Source: Condylostoma magnum (Eukaryota > Ciliophora > Heterotrichea > Heterotrichida > Condylostomatidae). Taken from it: a DNA stretch of 38,773 bases. The notes under the pieces were generated by a model. That model saw only the letters and a program-made list of their open reading frames with translations, was not told the DNA's origin and ran no database searches. Within the stretch, counting starts at the first letter, position 1. Every line of letters begins with the position of its first letter. The stretch is from the NCBI GenBank assembly GCA_920105805.1, contig CAKKTI010000189.1, positions 1 through 38,773 on the forward strand. Reading direction: 5' to 3'. Positions 11,005 through 20,716 of the stretch are shown piece by piece. Made by a program: the position numbers and the translations under genes.

Positions 11005-12015
11005 ATGAGAAAATATTACTAAGAATAACATCTAAACAAGAATGATTCTATAGGATCTCGTGACTCAATGGCAGAATTGCAACCTCCTGCTATAAATCCT
11101 CCATTAGATATAATAACTTAATCAAATTCAGATGGCTAGTAGCTTATTCCTTAATACGAGCGCAAATTATTTTCATTTGAATGGTTTACTTAAATATGCT
11201 CTTGTTTTTGTGATACAGAGCAAGAAGCCTAAGACCCTTTAACTTTACATACACTCTTACCAGAGTAATCGGAAGATTGCTATGGCTTAAAAACCCTAGT
11301 TTTAGATTTAGACGAAACTTTAGTCCACAGCTCGTTTGAATCTGGTAATGTCCACGACACAATTGTGGAAATTGAGTTGAATGGAATAACCTACAAGGTC
11401 TACGTAGCTATAAGACAGGGTGTTAAGGAATTTCTGGATAAAATGAGTGAAATATACGAATTAGTAGTTTTCACTGCAAGCTTAGCTAAGGTAAAGTTTA
11501 TACAGTATGCAAATCCAGTACTTGACTACATAGATCCGGATTAAAAAATAAAACATAGGCTATACAGAGATAGTTGCTGCATTTTAAACGGCTCTTTTGT
11601 GAAAGACTTATCCCGCCTTGGACGCGATTTAAAAGATATCATAATAATAGAAGTAATATGTACTTAGAACTCCCCAAATTCATATAGACTTCAGCCTTAG
11701 AATGCTATTCCTATAATCTCATGATTTGATGATAGAGAGGATACAGAGCTACTCAGACTCATACCAGCTTTGGAGAATCTAGCATAGGTAGAAGATGTTA
11801 CTATTTATATACAGCCATTATAGTAAAAGGGAGTATCGCCTAGTACTTTCCATTAGCATTTAACAAGTTCGACTGATGAGATTAGGGATAACGGGGGCTC
11901 TACGACTGATCCTTTAGTTAATCATTGTAATAGAGGGAACTTCAACTCACCTATGGGAGTGGATATAAAGCATTTTGAGTTTGATGAAGAAAATGAGAAT
12001 TGAGAAGATTTTTGA
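11005..12015 (+). CDS. SCP/FCP1-type CTD phosphatase
   Basis: About 326 residues after removal of two 15-nt introns. The HAD-family phosphatase domain carries the nucleophile motif LDLDETLVHSSF, VVFTASLAKYANPVLD, KDLSRLGRD and IIIIENSPNSY...SWFDDREDTELL. This is the SCP/Dullard class, which dephosphorylates phospho-Ser substrates such as the RNA polymerase II CTD. An N-terminal extension of about 85 residues contains a Cys cluster (ICSCFCD), possibly palmitoylated. Without removing the introns, five extra residues would interrupt two invariant motifs. The end is at TGA 12013-12015 or at TGA 12001-12003. No in-frame TAA or TAG follows for tens of codons, so TGA must stop here. Confidence 0.92.
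11491..11505 (+). other. 15-nt intron in the phosphatase gene
   Basis: GTAAAGTTTATACAG lies between the codons for LAK and YANP, a junction that is contiguous in SCP-family phosphatases. Translated, it would add VKFIQ. GT...AG boundaries and the 15-nt length match heterotrich introns. Its length is a multiple of three and it contains no stop, so only homology reveals it. Confidence 0.85.
11653..11667 (+). other. Second 15-nt intron in the phosphatase gene
   Basis: GTAATATGTACTTAG splits the invariant DNSP-type motif (here IIIIE / NSPNSY). Removing it restores the motif exactly. Its TAG would be read as Gln if retained, so retention is silent to stop-based surveillance. GT...AG boundaries, 15 nt. 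Confidence 0.88.
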
Positions 12016-12097
12016 ATAAAAATTATAAAGTTTTTTATGATAGTCTTTTATTGTATAACATGCAAATTAACATTGGAATCGATTAATTATCTAGTCT

Positions 12098-13009
12098 TTA
12101 TATGTTATTCAAGATATGCTGACTCCTCATACGGTCTCTATTCTTCCTATGCTTTTCTAGAGCTTTAATACTTGTCATACTGAAAAAATTTGATTGATCC
12201 TACTTCCTTATAATATTTTCTTGTTATGGTAGTTTTTTGTACACAGCACTATAGTTTATATCATAATATGCATTATTTGCTTCTTTGTTACCAAAAAGTT
12301 CAGGCCTAGATGTCATTTGTTTTAAATTAATATTACTAGAAATTTTATGCATTACATACTCCTTATTAGGATTGTAAAAATTATCAGTAGACTAGGAAAC
12401 TTGATTCCAGGGTTTCCTAGGGGACACTTTTTCAAAATTTACAGAACGTTGTCTTCTGTAGTTTGAGCAAATACTAGGCATACGGTTAAAATGCGTAAAT
12501 CGTGACTCATGAGGGAAGTTTTGACTTTGTGATATAAACTTAGGGCGATTGAGCTATTTATTAAATTATACTCCTTAAATCCTGGGAGGTGAAGCGTCTT
12601 CTCTTTAATTTTTCCTCCTTAGCTTTGGCCTTGGTAGTGAAACATGCCTTGGCATATGCTTTTTATCTATAATAACAGTACTTGGATCTTTTCTTTAAAC
12701 TAGTTGGTAATTAATCAGGTAATGACCAATGTTAGGAGGCTGGAAGTTCTATAAGATCTTTGAATGCTAGTCTCTTCCTACTGTTTTAAAGAAGTGACTT
12801 TACATTTCTTGTATTGTTTTTTAACCTGAGTTGTTAAGTTTTTCTTATTCCTCATCAATCATCTTTTTAACTTAATCAAAGGTCATTTTCTTCTGTTGGT
12901 CCTCTTTATCAAAAATCTATTCTTTTGGGTCCTGATTAGATTGTCTTAGTATAATAAACTGATTATCTGATTTCTTGCCTTAAGTTGACAGTCAGTTCTC
13001 TCTTTTCAT
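12098..13009 (-). CDS. Basic protein, possibly microtubule-associated
   Basis: A 303-residue, Arg/Lys-rich protein with a TGA-encoded Trp near its start (MKRENWLS). It contains PPNIGHYLINYQLV, which resembles the Pro-x-x-Gly-x-Tyr-x-x-x-Tyr segments of axonemal microtubule-associated proteins, plus several basic Pro-rich stretches (HVSLPRPKLRRK, SPRKPWNQ) and a charged C-terminal helix (KALEKHRKNRDRMRS). The stop is TAA at 12098-12100: no in-frame TGA exists until 11942, inside the convergent phosphatase, and the last 31 codons contain no sense TAA/TAG/TGA. The function assignment is weak; the coding call is good. Confidence 0.75.
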
Positions 13010-13176
13010 TAAAAATGTCTAGTATAATTAACCATATATACTAATTGTGGCTTTATATACGCTTTTAATAAGATATACGAAAATAGTAGCAATGGTATGC
13101 ATGTAGTTTAAAGCAATAATGCTAATTACAAATAATACGCTAAATTCCCAACCCTCGTAAATTAAACACTACAAAA

Positions 13177-14298
13177 ATGGGAATAAAATAGCTAATGCAA
13201 CTGATCCGTGACAAAGCTCCGTCCTCAGTTCGTAAAGTTCCCTTAGAGCATTTTTCGGGTAGAATAGTAGTCTGTGATGCCTCAATGGCAATGTATTAAT
13301 TTTTGATAGCTACTACTTACACTTCTTAGTCAGGCTTAGGCATGCTGACTGATGAGGCGGGAAACCCAACAGCCCACTTAGTGGGCTTATTTAACCGTAC
13401 AATTCAATTCATAGAAAACGGAATAAAGCCAGTATGGGTCTTTGACGGTGCTCCACCAGTTCTAAAGTCAGGTGAACTTGCACGTAGACGTGAGGCTAAA
13501 TAGAAAGCTTAGGAATCTTATGAGAAATTATAAGAAGAGGGGAATTACGAGGAGGCTAGGAAATTTGCCTAGAGGACGATTAGGGTGACGGGTGAGATGT
13601 CTGAAGATGCTAAAAGAATGCTCATATTGCTAGGTGTGCCCGTATTTACGGCCCCGTGTGAGGCAGAGGCCCAATGTGCTGTGTTTGTTAAACTAGGAAA
13701 AGCATTTGCAGTGGCTTCCGAAGATATGGACTCTCTTACATTTGGTGCTCATTATCTTCTACGAGGTTTTAATAGTAAGAAAGAACCGATTAGTGAGATA
13801 AGTTACGAGTAGATGATAAATGAATTGAATATAACCCATGAGGAGTTTGTCGATCTATGCATAACTTTAGGATGTGACTACACTCACGGCATAGAAGGAG
13901 TGGGCCCTGTCACAGCTTTCAAGCTTATTAAAGAGTACTCAAACCTGGAAAGAATTATAGAATATGTGTAAAGAGCTAACAAGAAGAAAATTAGGATTCC
14001 GAATGACTTTAACTACGAAGGTGCCAGAGACTTGTTCTTTAACCCAGTTGTCGAGTCATCAGATGATATAACATTTGAGTGAAAGCAGCCAGAGGAGGAG
14101 GGATTACGGCAGTTTTTGATTACTGAGAAAAACTTCGCGGAGAGCAGAGTAGAATCGGGGATCAAAAGGCTTAAGAGCAGTTCCGGGAAGCCTACTTAGA
14201 TGAGGCTGGAGAGCTTCTTTGGGGCGCCTATTGTAAAAAGAAAGTCAGTGACTCCTACACCTGTAAAGAGAGGAAGAGGACGAGGAAGGGGAAGGTGA
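13177..14298 (+). CDS. FEN1: Flap endonuclease 1
   Basis: A 373-residue structure-specific nuclease that removes 5' flaps in Okazaki-fragment maturation and base-excision repair. It starts MGIKQLMQLI. Metal-binding acidic residues are in place: Asp34 ([12 protein letters not shown]), Asp90 (VFDG), the CEAEAQCA glutamates, [10 protein letters not shown] and [11 protein letters not shown] with the helix-hairpin-helix. The C-terminus has a PCNA-interacting box QMRLESFF, whose Gln is TAG, followed by a basic RGRGRGR tail. TGA at 14080-14082 encodes Trp in FEWKQP, while TGA at 14296-14298 is the stop; no TAA/TAG follows in frame for more than 100 bases. No intron. GC content is higher than that of the flanking genes. 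Confidence 0.98.
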
Positions 14299-14340
14299 TT
14301 AATTAATTTAATATTAAGAAAAATAAATAAGTTATTAAGG

Positions 14341-14838
14341 CTAATTAGCGGCTGCTTGGCTGGGTTGAATGGCTTGCATTACATTTGTTGCAAATTATTA
14401 GAGTTGTGCAAGTAGTCCTTAGAAGGATTGGAGGGCATCATTGTTTTGGTCTTGGATAGCCTGGCTTAGACCCTCGGTTGTTTAAGTGTTGTATTATTAG
14501 GTTTGCTCTATAAAGGTATTTATGTAGTTTTAAAGATCCTCTACTTAGTCTGGAGCAAATTAAGAGAAAATTTGTAGAGATTGGCCTAATTACTGAGATA
14601 ACATTTAAAGGTTTTGATTTGTCATAGCAGACATACCTGGAACAGTTTAGTCAATAATACTATTAAGAGCATCTACTAGTGTTTCTCCAACATTCTATTA
14701 AGCTTCTTGGGGAGCTGCTTCTTATTCAGTTTCTTCAGCGGCAGCATTTTCTTCTTATTGTAGGAAAGAATCCTTAAATAGTTTAGTACGTGATCCGAAA
14801 GCAAGGGCAATCATTAGGAATATAGTAATCTTATTCAT
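14341..14838 (-). CDS. Small secreted Gln-rich protein
   Basis: A 165-residue protein with an N-terminal signal peptide (MNKITIFLMIALAFGS). The mature part is acidic then Gln-rich, with amphipathic helical segments such as EDLQNYINTFIEQ and LQSFQGLLAQLQQF, and no Cys. It could be an extracellular or vesicle-content protein; the family is not recognised. The stop is TAG at 14341-14343, backed by TAA-TAA three codons on. No TGA occurs in frame before the convergent FEN1 coding region. The last 16 codons use CAA for Gln although earlier Gln are mostly TAA/TAG. Confidence 0.8.
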
Positions 14839-15033
14839 ATTTTAATATATTAAAGTTCATGCGCTTATTTATATTAGCTCATAGCCGTTTTAAGCGATTA
14901 TATATGATGTTAGCTACACAATGCTAGTTTTAATAATATATGAGCATAGATAAAAGGTGTACTTTAGTTATAAATGAATAAAGGCTTAATTATTTTGTAT
15001 GTTGACGAATAATTTTACTAACTAAAATTTATT

Positions 15034-16674
15034 TCAAATATCTCCAAAAATCATTAATCTTTTGAATTATTCGAAATTTATTTCACTCTTTTATTATGTC
15101 CTTCATGTGTTTACAATTTACTTCAAAGAATTGCTTTGATTATTATCCCCTACAATCATTAAGAACTCTTATATTGATATTTTACCTCTATTATTTCTAT
15201 CGTACAGCTGAAAAGCCGCTTCTAATTATCTTTCATTGATAAATTTCGATTGATCTAGTGTTGCAGCTAAAAATTATGTATAGTTAATTTTACCATGCTG
15301 ATCTGAATCGCATTGGTCAAAGATGCTATCAATCACTTCTATTAAGTCTTACCTTCCAACCTAGGAAAATCCTTTATATAAATCTTCCCTTTACAAAAAT
15401 CCGTTTCCATCTTAATCAAGTTAGTTAAAGAATTACCGTAGTTCTTCAATTTCTTAACTTCCCCTGTAGTTTTAAATAATCATCTATAGTGTTGTCTTTT
15501 TAAATTGGCACATATTATTGTATAAGCTTAGATTATGAAAGGCTTTGCTTGCTAGTCTTTTATTAATAATATAGCTTTCCCTATTAAGCCACGGATCATT
15601 TAGTAAGTCATTAGCAGATGGCCTTAAGTTTGGATCTTTACTTAATGTTTTGATTAGTAATTACTTGGCATTTTACGACACATTTGCTCATTCCTTAGAT
15701 TCAAAGTTTATATTACACTATATAATATTGCGTCTTATCTCAGATATAGAATCTCCTTCAAACGGAGGTATTCCTGATAAAATTATATATAAAATAATAC
15801 CAAAACTTCAAATATCTGATTTTGAATTATACTCTTAGCCTTGTAATTACTCTGGAGAAGTGAATAATATACTATCATATATTGAATTTGATGTTTCATT
15901 GTATAAATCACTAAATATATTGCAAAAACCTATAAGTTTTATTGATGGATTATTACTACCACTTAGTAAAATGTAATCTGGCTTTAAACTCTGATGTATA
16001 ACTTGATTTGAATGCATATAGCTAAGAGTTCTTATAATTTCATACATTATTTTAGCAGCTCTTTGTTCATTTATGCTACTATGACTTAAAATGTAATCAA
16101 TTAATTAGCTCCCTTAGCATTACTCGTATACTACTGCAAATTGGTACTTGCTTCTAAAGATTTCTATTAACTATGCTAAATTAGGATGATCAAGCTCACT
16201 GATCTGTAATAGCTTTAAGAACAGCTTATCTAACTCCTTTTCTGTAAACGAATTCACTTTTACAATCTTTACAATTCTCATAATCTTACTTTACCGATTT
16301 ATTGCTTCAAACCAGGAATGATTTTAGTTTTCTGCAATTTTTTGTATTAGATTGTACTTTTCTTTTAGTAAGCAGAAATTAATTCTGAGGAAATTTGTAG
16401 AAGTTCCTTTGCTTCTTTTTATTTCATTATTTGTGCTGATTTACTACAAAGGCAAGTCTTCCTGATCGTCTAGAATCTAATCTTTGTCATTTTGTATATC
16501 GATTTGAATTTGTTAAGAGTGGCGATTAGAAAGATCTTCTAGTATGCTTTAGTGGCAATTTACTTCTTAATTTGATTCTTATTGTGATTCTTGACTTATT
16601 TGTACTGAAATAATTTAATTGCTTATCTAGTTAAAATCTTCTTACAATCTTTGTCCTTGTGAACAGCAGCCCAT
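15034..16674 (-). CDS. CDPK-like pseudokinase with EF-hands, lipid-anchored
   Basis: A 546-residue protein with CDPK architecture but a dead kinase. MGCCSQGQ gives myristoylation and palmitoylation sites. In the kinase region there is no glycine loop (IQKIAENQNHSW), HRD is HQS (IHQSLKPDYILL), DFG is IGF (IKLIGFCN), and APE is SPE. The C-lobe is intact: DIWSFGIILYIILSG, whose invariant Trp is TGA at 15808-15810. Three good EF-hand loops follow (DQDGNGFLQRED, then DSDQHGKINYTQ, then DRNNRGKISIQE) and a degenerate fourth. It likely works as a calcium-responsive membrane scaffold, perhaps binding or regulating active CDPKs such as the one at 4397 (inference). The stop is TGA at 15034-15036, after the last EF-hand. 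Confidence 0.92.
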
Positions 16675-17078
16675 AAAAATATGAAAATTATACTAGGAAA
16701 CGACCGTGTGCTTTAGTTATTGTTTAGTTTAATTATAAATTACTATACTAGATCTATTTCAAAGTTTAAAACTATATTCATACTTCTTGTGCTTAGTTAA
16801 TAGGAAAACAGAGTTAATTTGGTTTGCTTTAATAATTATATATAAAATAAACAGTAATTTTATTGAATAATCAAACTTATACTAATCGTTTTAGTTATGG
16901 TATACCAAAAGCATTAACGTATTACATTTAATATACAAAACAGCAAAAGGTTTTAGCTCTTCTAATCTATAATAGAATTATATTAGTAAAACTACCAAAT
17001 TAATCAATTTACAGTATTAAAACTCTTCTTATAACACATATTTTAATTATACAAATTAATATAATAAGAATTCTTTAA
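16675..17078. other. 404-bp divergent intergenic region
   Basis: AT-rich DNA between the divergent starts at 16674 and 17079. I saw no conserved protein motif, RNA gene or repeat. It is long compared with the 5-23 bp divergent spacers elsewhere in the window, so it may hold separate promoters; no element is recognisable. Confidence 0.5.
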
Positions 17079-18305
17079 ATGTCAATTTGTTTTCTAGTAA
17101 TCAACGCTATAGCAAACATAAACGTAGGATTGAATGGTATGGGAGACAACAGTGTTATTTCAAACATGCAAGCAGTAGAAGACTGAAGAGTTGGATATAA
17201 GTAAGAATGGCTTGACAAATCTCAGTATGTTTTATTTTACATCTGGAGCAATGAGCTAGATAAAGAATATGTTTCAATAAGGGTAGAAGGCCTAAATGAA
17301 ACATGCTGCTTACCCTTTTTATACGAGTCATAAAACATAGAGCTAGACAAAAAGGTAAAAACTCTTGACTTAGAAATTGGCGAAAACATACTAAAGAGTT
17401 TTAGTGTTGTAATGGAATGCAATGATGATTGCGAGACTGGAGTAAAGGTAGAAATCAATTCAAAGGGAAACAGTGAAAGCTTTTTGTTTTAAAAGAAATG
17501 CGACTCAAAGATAAGAGAAGATTTAAGAATTACTATTAATGATAAAATAGCTTTTCATTAAGGAAAGATAAGTGAAGAGACCTTTAATGAAGCTTAATAA
17601 GGACCTGTTGTACTTTAATTCAGTGTTGATGAAGGAAATATTCTAGTAGATGATATATAAGTAAGATCGTAAAACTTAGTTGATAAGAGAGGATCAATTC
17701 TAGATCATATGTTTATATAGCCTGTATAATCTTAGCTTTAACTGGTATTCAGTGAGGACATTGAAGAAGAAATTGAATTTATACTAAAAATGTGCTATTA
17801 ACCTGCAATTATACTGAAATGAAGACAAAAGAACTCTTAAATGATATCCTAGGAAGCAACACTAATAATATCAACTGATAGTATTAGGGATTTATCAACT
17901 TAAACTTCCAAGACTCATCCTTATATAGTGCAAAAGGATTAGTATAAAACAAAATTGTACTTACAGGCTTCTTCTCCAACTTAAATCAGCAGACCTGTAA
18001 TCCAATACGATAAAAACATCCTTTTGCCATAAATATACTATAGCAGTCTGCTAATCACAGAAATTGGCTAAACAGAGCTGGAAATTGACTATAGATGCAT
18101 AAATGATGGAGAAAGTATGATCATTTTGTCCTTGACTATGGGTAATAGTAATATTTTAGAAGTCTTTATAATGAAATATTGCCAAAGACCTGTATCAGGT
18201 GTCGGAGAGTACATATACAACAACAACATAATATTTGTGGTTTGGGGTTTCAGTGCAGTTGTTGGAATATACATTTTCTTAAATGTACTAAAGAGAAGTT
18301 CTTAG
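17079..18305 (+). CDS. Type I membrane protein, unknown
   Basis: A 408-residue protein with a short hydrophobic N-terminus (MSICFLVINAIANINVG) that may be a signal peptide, a lumenal region with scattered Cys (NETCCLPF, MECNDDCET, ILKMCYQPA) and a single C-terminal membrane helix (IIFVVWGFSAVVGIYIFL) followed by a short basic cytosolic tail, LKRSS. It ends at the tandem TAG-TAA (18303-18308), ten bases before the next ATG. The 70-odd codons before this contain no sense TAA/TAG/TGA although Gln and Trp occur there as CAA and TGG. Earlier TGA codons give Trp (VEDWRVGY, LKWRQ). The family is not recognised; the fold may be a receptor or secretory-pathway component. Confidence 0.78.
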
Positions 18306-18315
18306 TAAATTGAAA

Positions 18316-19686
18316 ATGGATTAAAATTTAGAGGGTGATGGACTCTTAGATAACTTTTTCCACTATTTATGGCAAAGGTAGCAGGATTAAGAGGGTATCA
18401 CTGGATTCCTTTTACCAGACACTATAATATACAAGCACTAATAGCCTAGGGCTTGATATTTTACAGGAAGAGGAAAATATATACTTAAAAAAGGCAAAGA
18501 TAAGTTAACGTCTACTTGCATAGAAGAAGCTTTACTTAAAAATCCCTCAAAATCTGGAATAATAGCCAGTTACGTGTATATGAATAAAGACACAAGATCA
18601 TAAATAGTGCAGTATATGGACTAGAACGATTTAAAACAGTTCTTACACTAAAGCAAGCGTTATGAGGATGGAATCCTTTAAAAATTTGTTGATCCAAAGG
18701 GCAATTATAACTCAATACTCTAATTAATCTGAACTCCTAAAATTTGTATTTTTGAATTCAAAATAAATGTAAGAGATGTATATGATTAAAGATATGATAT
18801 ATACGAAAGAGCTGTAACATTTGAAGGGGAGGAATATCACAGTAAAACTATTGCACTTAGAGGCAAGGAAATTAAAAGCATGCTACGATAGCTTGTATGA
18901 TAAATGGTTTAGCATATAGCCTAATCTAGTTCCAATCAAGCTCAAATCAGCAGAATGGTCATTCATTTCAAACTTGACAACAAAAATAGAATTTGACTAA
19001 TAAGACCAGTTTCCATACGCTAGGAATAAGGATGGAATAGAAATAGATTGAAAATAACCCTTGGGAATTTATTGCCAGATACAGTAAATTCAAAGCGACT
19101 TACAGTCAATCCCTCAAACCCTATTTCAATGCTTAAAAATGTTTACTGTAGGTACTGTGAAAAGCCTACCTAATCTGAGTAAATGTTTGAGCTAAACTAT
19201 AAAATAATAATGAAAGCTCACAGAAACTCAGAAATGCCTTAGTTTTTTAGGCATTTGTACCCTAAGCTAAGACTAAGGGATTATCTAAGGTATAAAAATA
19301 ATCCTGATTTTTGTAACAAAAAGGCGCTAGTATGTGACGACTGTTATCTTATAATAACACAGTAAAATGACTGTATTGGAGCTGTAAAACCTGAGCCTTA
19401 CTACTACAGAGGTATGTAGAGCTTGAATCCTTAGACGTTATCTAGACGTAGGGAAATAACTACAGCATTTTCTGGGACTTCTCCTATACGAAGTTCTAGC
19501 TTAGGAAGGGTCAGGATGAGGTAAACTAGACATAGTATGAAAAGTCCTAGTATTACATATAGACCTACTTCATCTTTATCTAGGAAGAAATTCCCAAGTA
19601 TACCTCCTATTAAAACAACTAGATTCTCTACACCTATGGCAATGCACAGTACGCAGGATACTCAACGTAATAATGATAGATATTAA
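18316..19686 (+). CDS. Conserved-looking protein with paired CxxC motifs
   Basis: A 456-residue protein starting MDQNLEGDGLLDNF. It reads as a well-ordered domain: ILQKFVDPKGNYNS, LIWTPKICIFEFKINV, YERAVTFEGEEYHS and ISRMVIHFKLDNKNRIWLI. A likely zinc-binding pair follows (VYCRYCEKP and LVCDDCYL), then a long Ser/Thr/Arg-rich disordered tail. I think this is a eukaryote-wide uncharacterised family found in ciliated organisms, but I cannot name it. The stop is TAA at 19684-19686; the roughly 45 codons before it use only CAA/CAG for Gln. The stop lies 10 bp from the TAG stop of the convergent Rab. Reading on to TGA 19765 would overlap the Rab coding sequence. Confidence 0.8.
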
Positions 19687-19696
19687 TGTAATTATA

Positions 19697-20329
19697 CTAA
19701 CAACACTTCTTTTTCTTCTTGCTGGCCTGTTATTCCTTAAAAACGTGAGATTATGTGTTTATATTGATTCGTTTCCCCATTCTAGTCTGCATTCCTGGTT
19801 ACCCTTGCTTGCTTTACTCTTTTCTAATGATACCTTAGGCTAATTACTCAAAGACTTCATTTACCCCTTAGCCAGATTTAGCACTAGTCATTATATGAGG
19901 TACATTTATCTCCCTTGCATACTACTCAGCCTATTATTTACTAATATCCCTTTCTCTTTCTTTATCACACTTATTCCCAGCCAAAACAATTACAATATCC
20001 GGATCAGCCTGATTCTCTAGTTCTTTCACCCACGAAATAACTCTATCAAATGAAGCTTTATCAGTAATATCATACACGATTAAAGCCCCTGAGGCTTAAC
20101 GATAGTAATTAGGAGCCAGTGCTCTAAATTTTTCTTAGCCAGCAGTGTCCCAAATGTTAAGCTTTACTTAGAATCCATCTGCATTAATGGTTTTGTTTAA
20201 ATATGTAGCATTACGGGTAGACTTTTCATCCTCGTTAAAGGTATCATTAACAAATTTAAGAGACAGGGAAGTTTTACCAACACGTCCTTCTCCCAGAGTC
20301 ACTAGTTTATATTCCTTAGAGCGTTCCAT
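19697..20329 (-). CDS. RAB21: Rab21-like small GTPase
   Basis: A 210-residue Rab GTPase of endosomal trafficking. Nucleotide-binding motifs are complete: the GEGRVGKTSLSL P-loop, switch region WDTAGQEKF, NKCD and TSAK. WVKEL and the P-loop variant GEGRVGKTS favour Rab21 over Rab5. The catalytic switch II Gln65 is encoded by TAA (20135-20137). The C-terminus is KKKKKCC directly followed by TAG (19697-19699); because geranylgeranylation needs the Cys pair at the very end, TAG must terminate here even though TAA/TAG encode Gln many times upstream, the last only 11 codons before. A 45-codon gene lies 19 bp upstream on the same strand. Confidence 0.97.
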
Positions 20330-20348
20330 TTTATGATTAAGGGTTAAA

Positions 20349-20486
20349 CTAGCTAAGAGGCTTGAAGTTGTAGCGGACTAATGGGGTAATTGTCCCTGCT
20401 AAATGGTTTTTGCCGTAGTAGAAATAGATAAAGGTTAAACCGGCAGCTGTTATGGCTGCATCTCTTCTGAACTTGAAAAGCTTCAT
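20349..20486 (-). CDS. 45-residue single-pass membrane protein
   Basis: A tiny gene whose codon use is clearly richer in GC than the intergenic DNA. The peptide starts with a basic stretch, MKLFKFRRDAA, then one hydrophobic segment (ITAAGLTFIYFYYG), then a polar tail ending NFKPLS at TAG 20349-20351. A basic lead plus one helix resembles small subunits of mitochondrial inner-membrane complexes, which is only a suggestion. It is 19 bp upstream of the Rab start and may share its promoter. Confidence 0.6.
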   Translation of the reverse strand: MKLFKFRRDAAITAAGLTFIYFYYGKNHLAGTITPLVRYNFKPLS

Positions 20487-20716
20487 ATTTATTATATTGG
20501 GTATTTAATTGGACCGATTTGGGCAATTAGTAAAAAAATGTAAGTGAGTCTGATTCTAGAGGGTATTTATTATATGTAAAGGTGCATATAAGTAGTTATA
20601 TTGATACATAAGCTATACAGTCTAAGTATGTGTAAATTTAAATAATATTGAGTGCATAGACCAGTAACTTTTCAATCTTCTTATGAATTTAACGCCTACG
20701 CGAAATTATTAATTAA

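Noticed and set aside
12098-12110. Frame-changing intron near the end of the 12098-13009 gene that would expose a TGA
   Set aside because: The GT...AG candidates here are in-phase or do not lead to TGA; TAA at 12098-12100 after a stop-free run is simpler.
13585-13812. FEN1 fragment that looks like a truncated gene in the standard code
   Set aside because: The flanking TAG codons sit at Gln positions, and the full-length FEN1 reads continuously from 13177 to 14298, so this is not a pseudogene.
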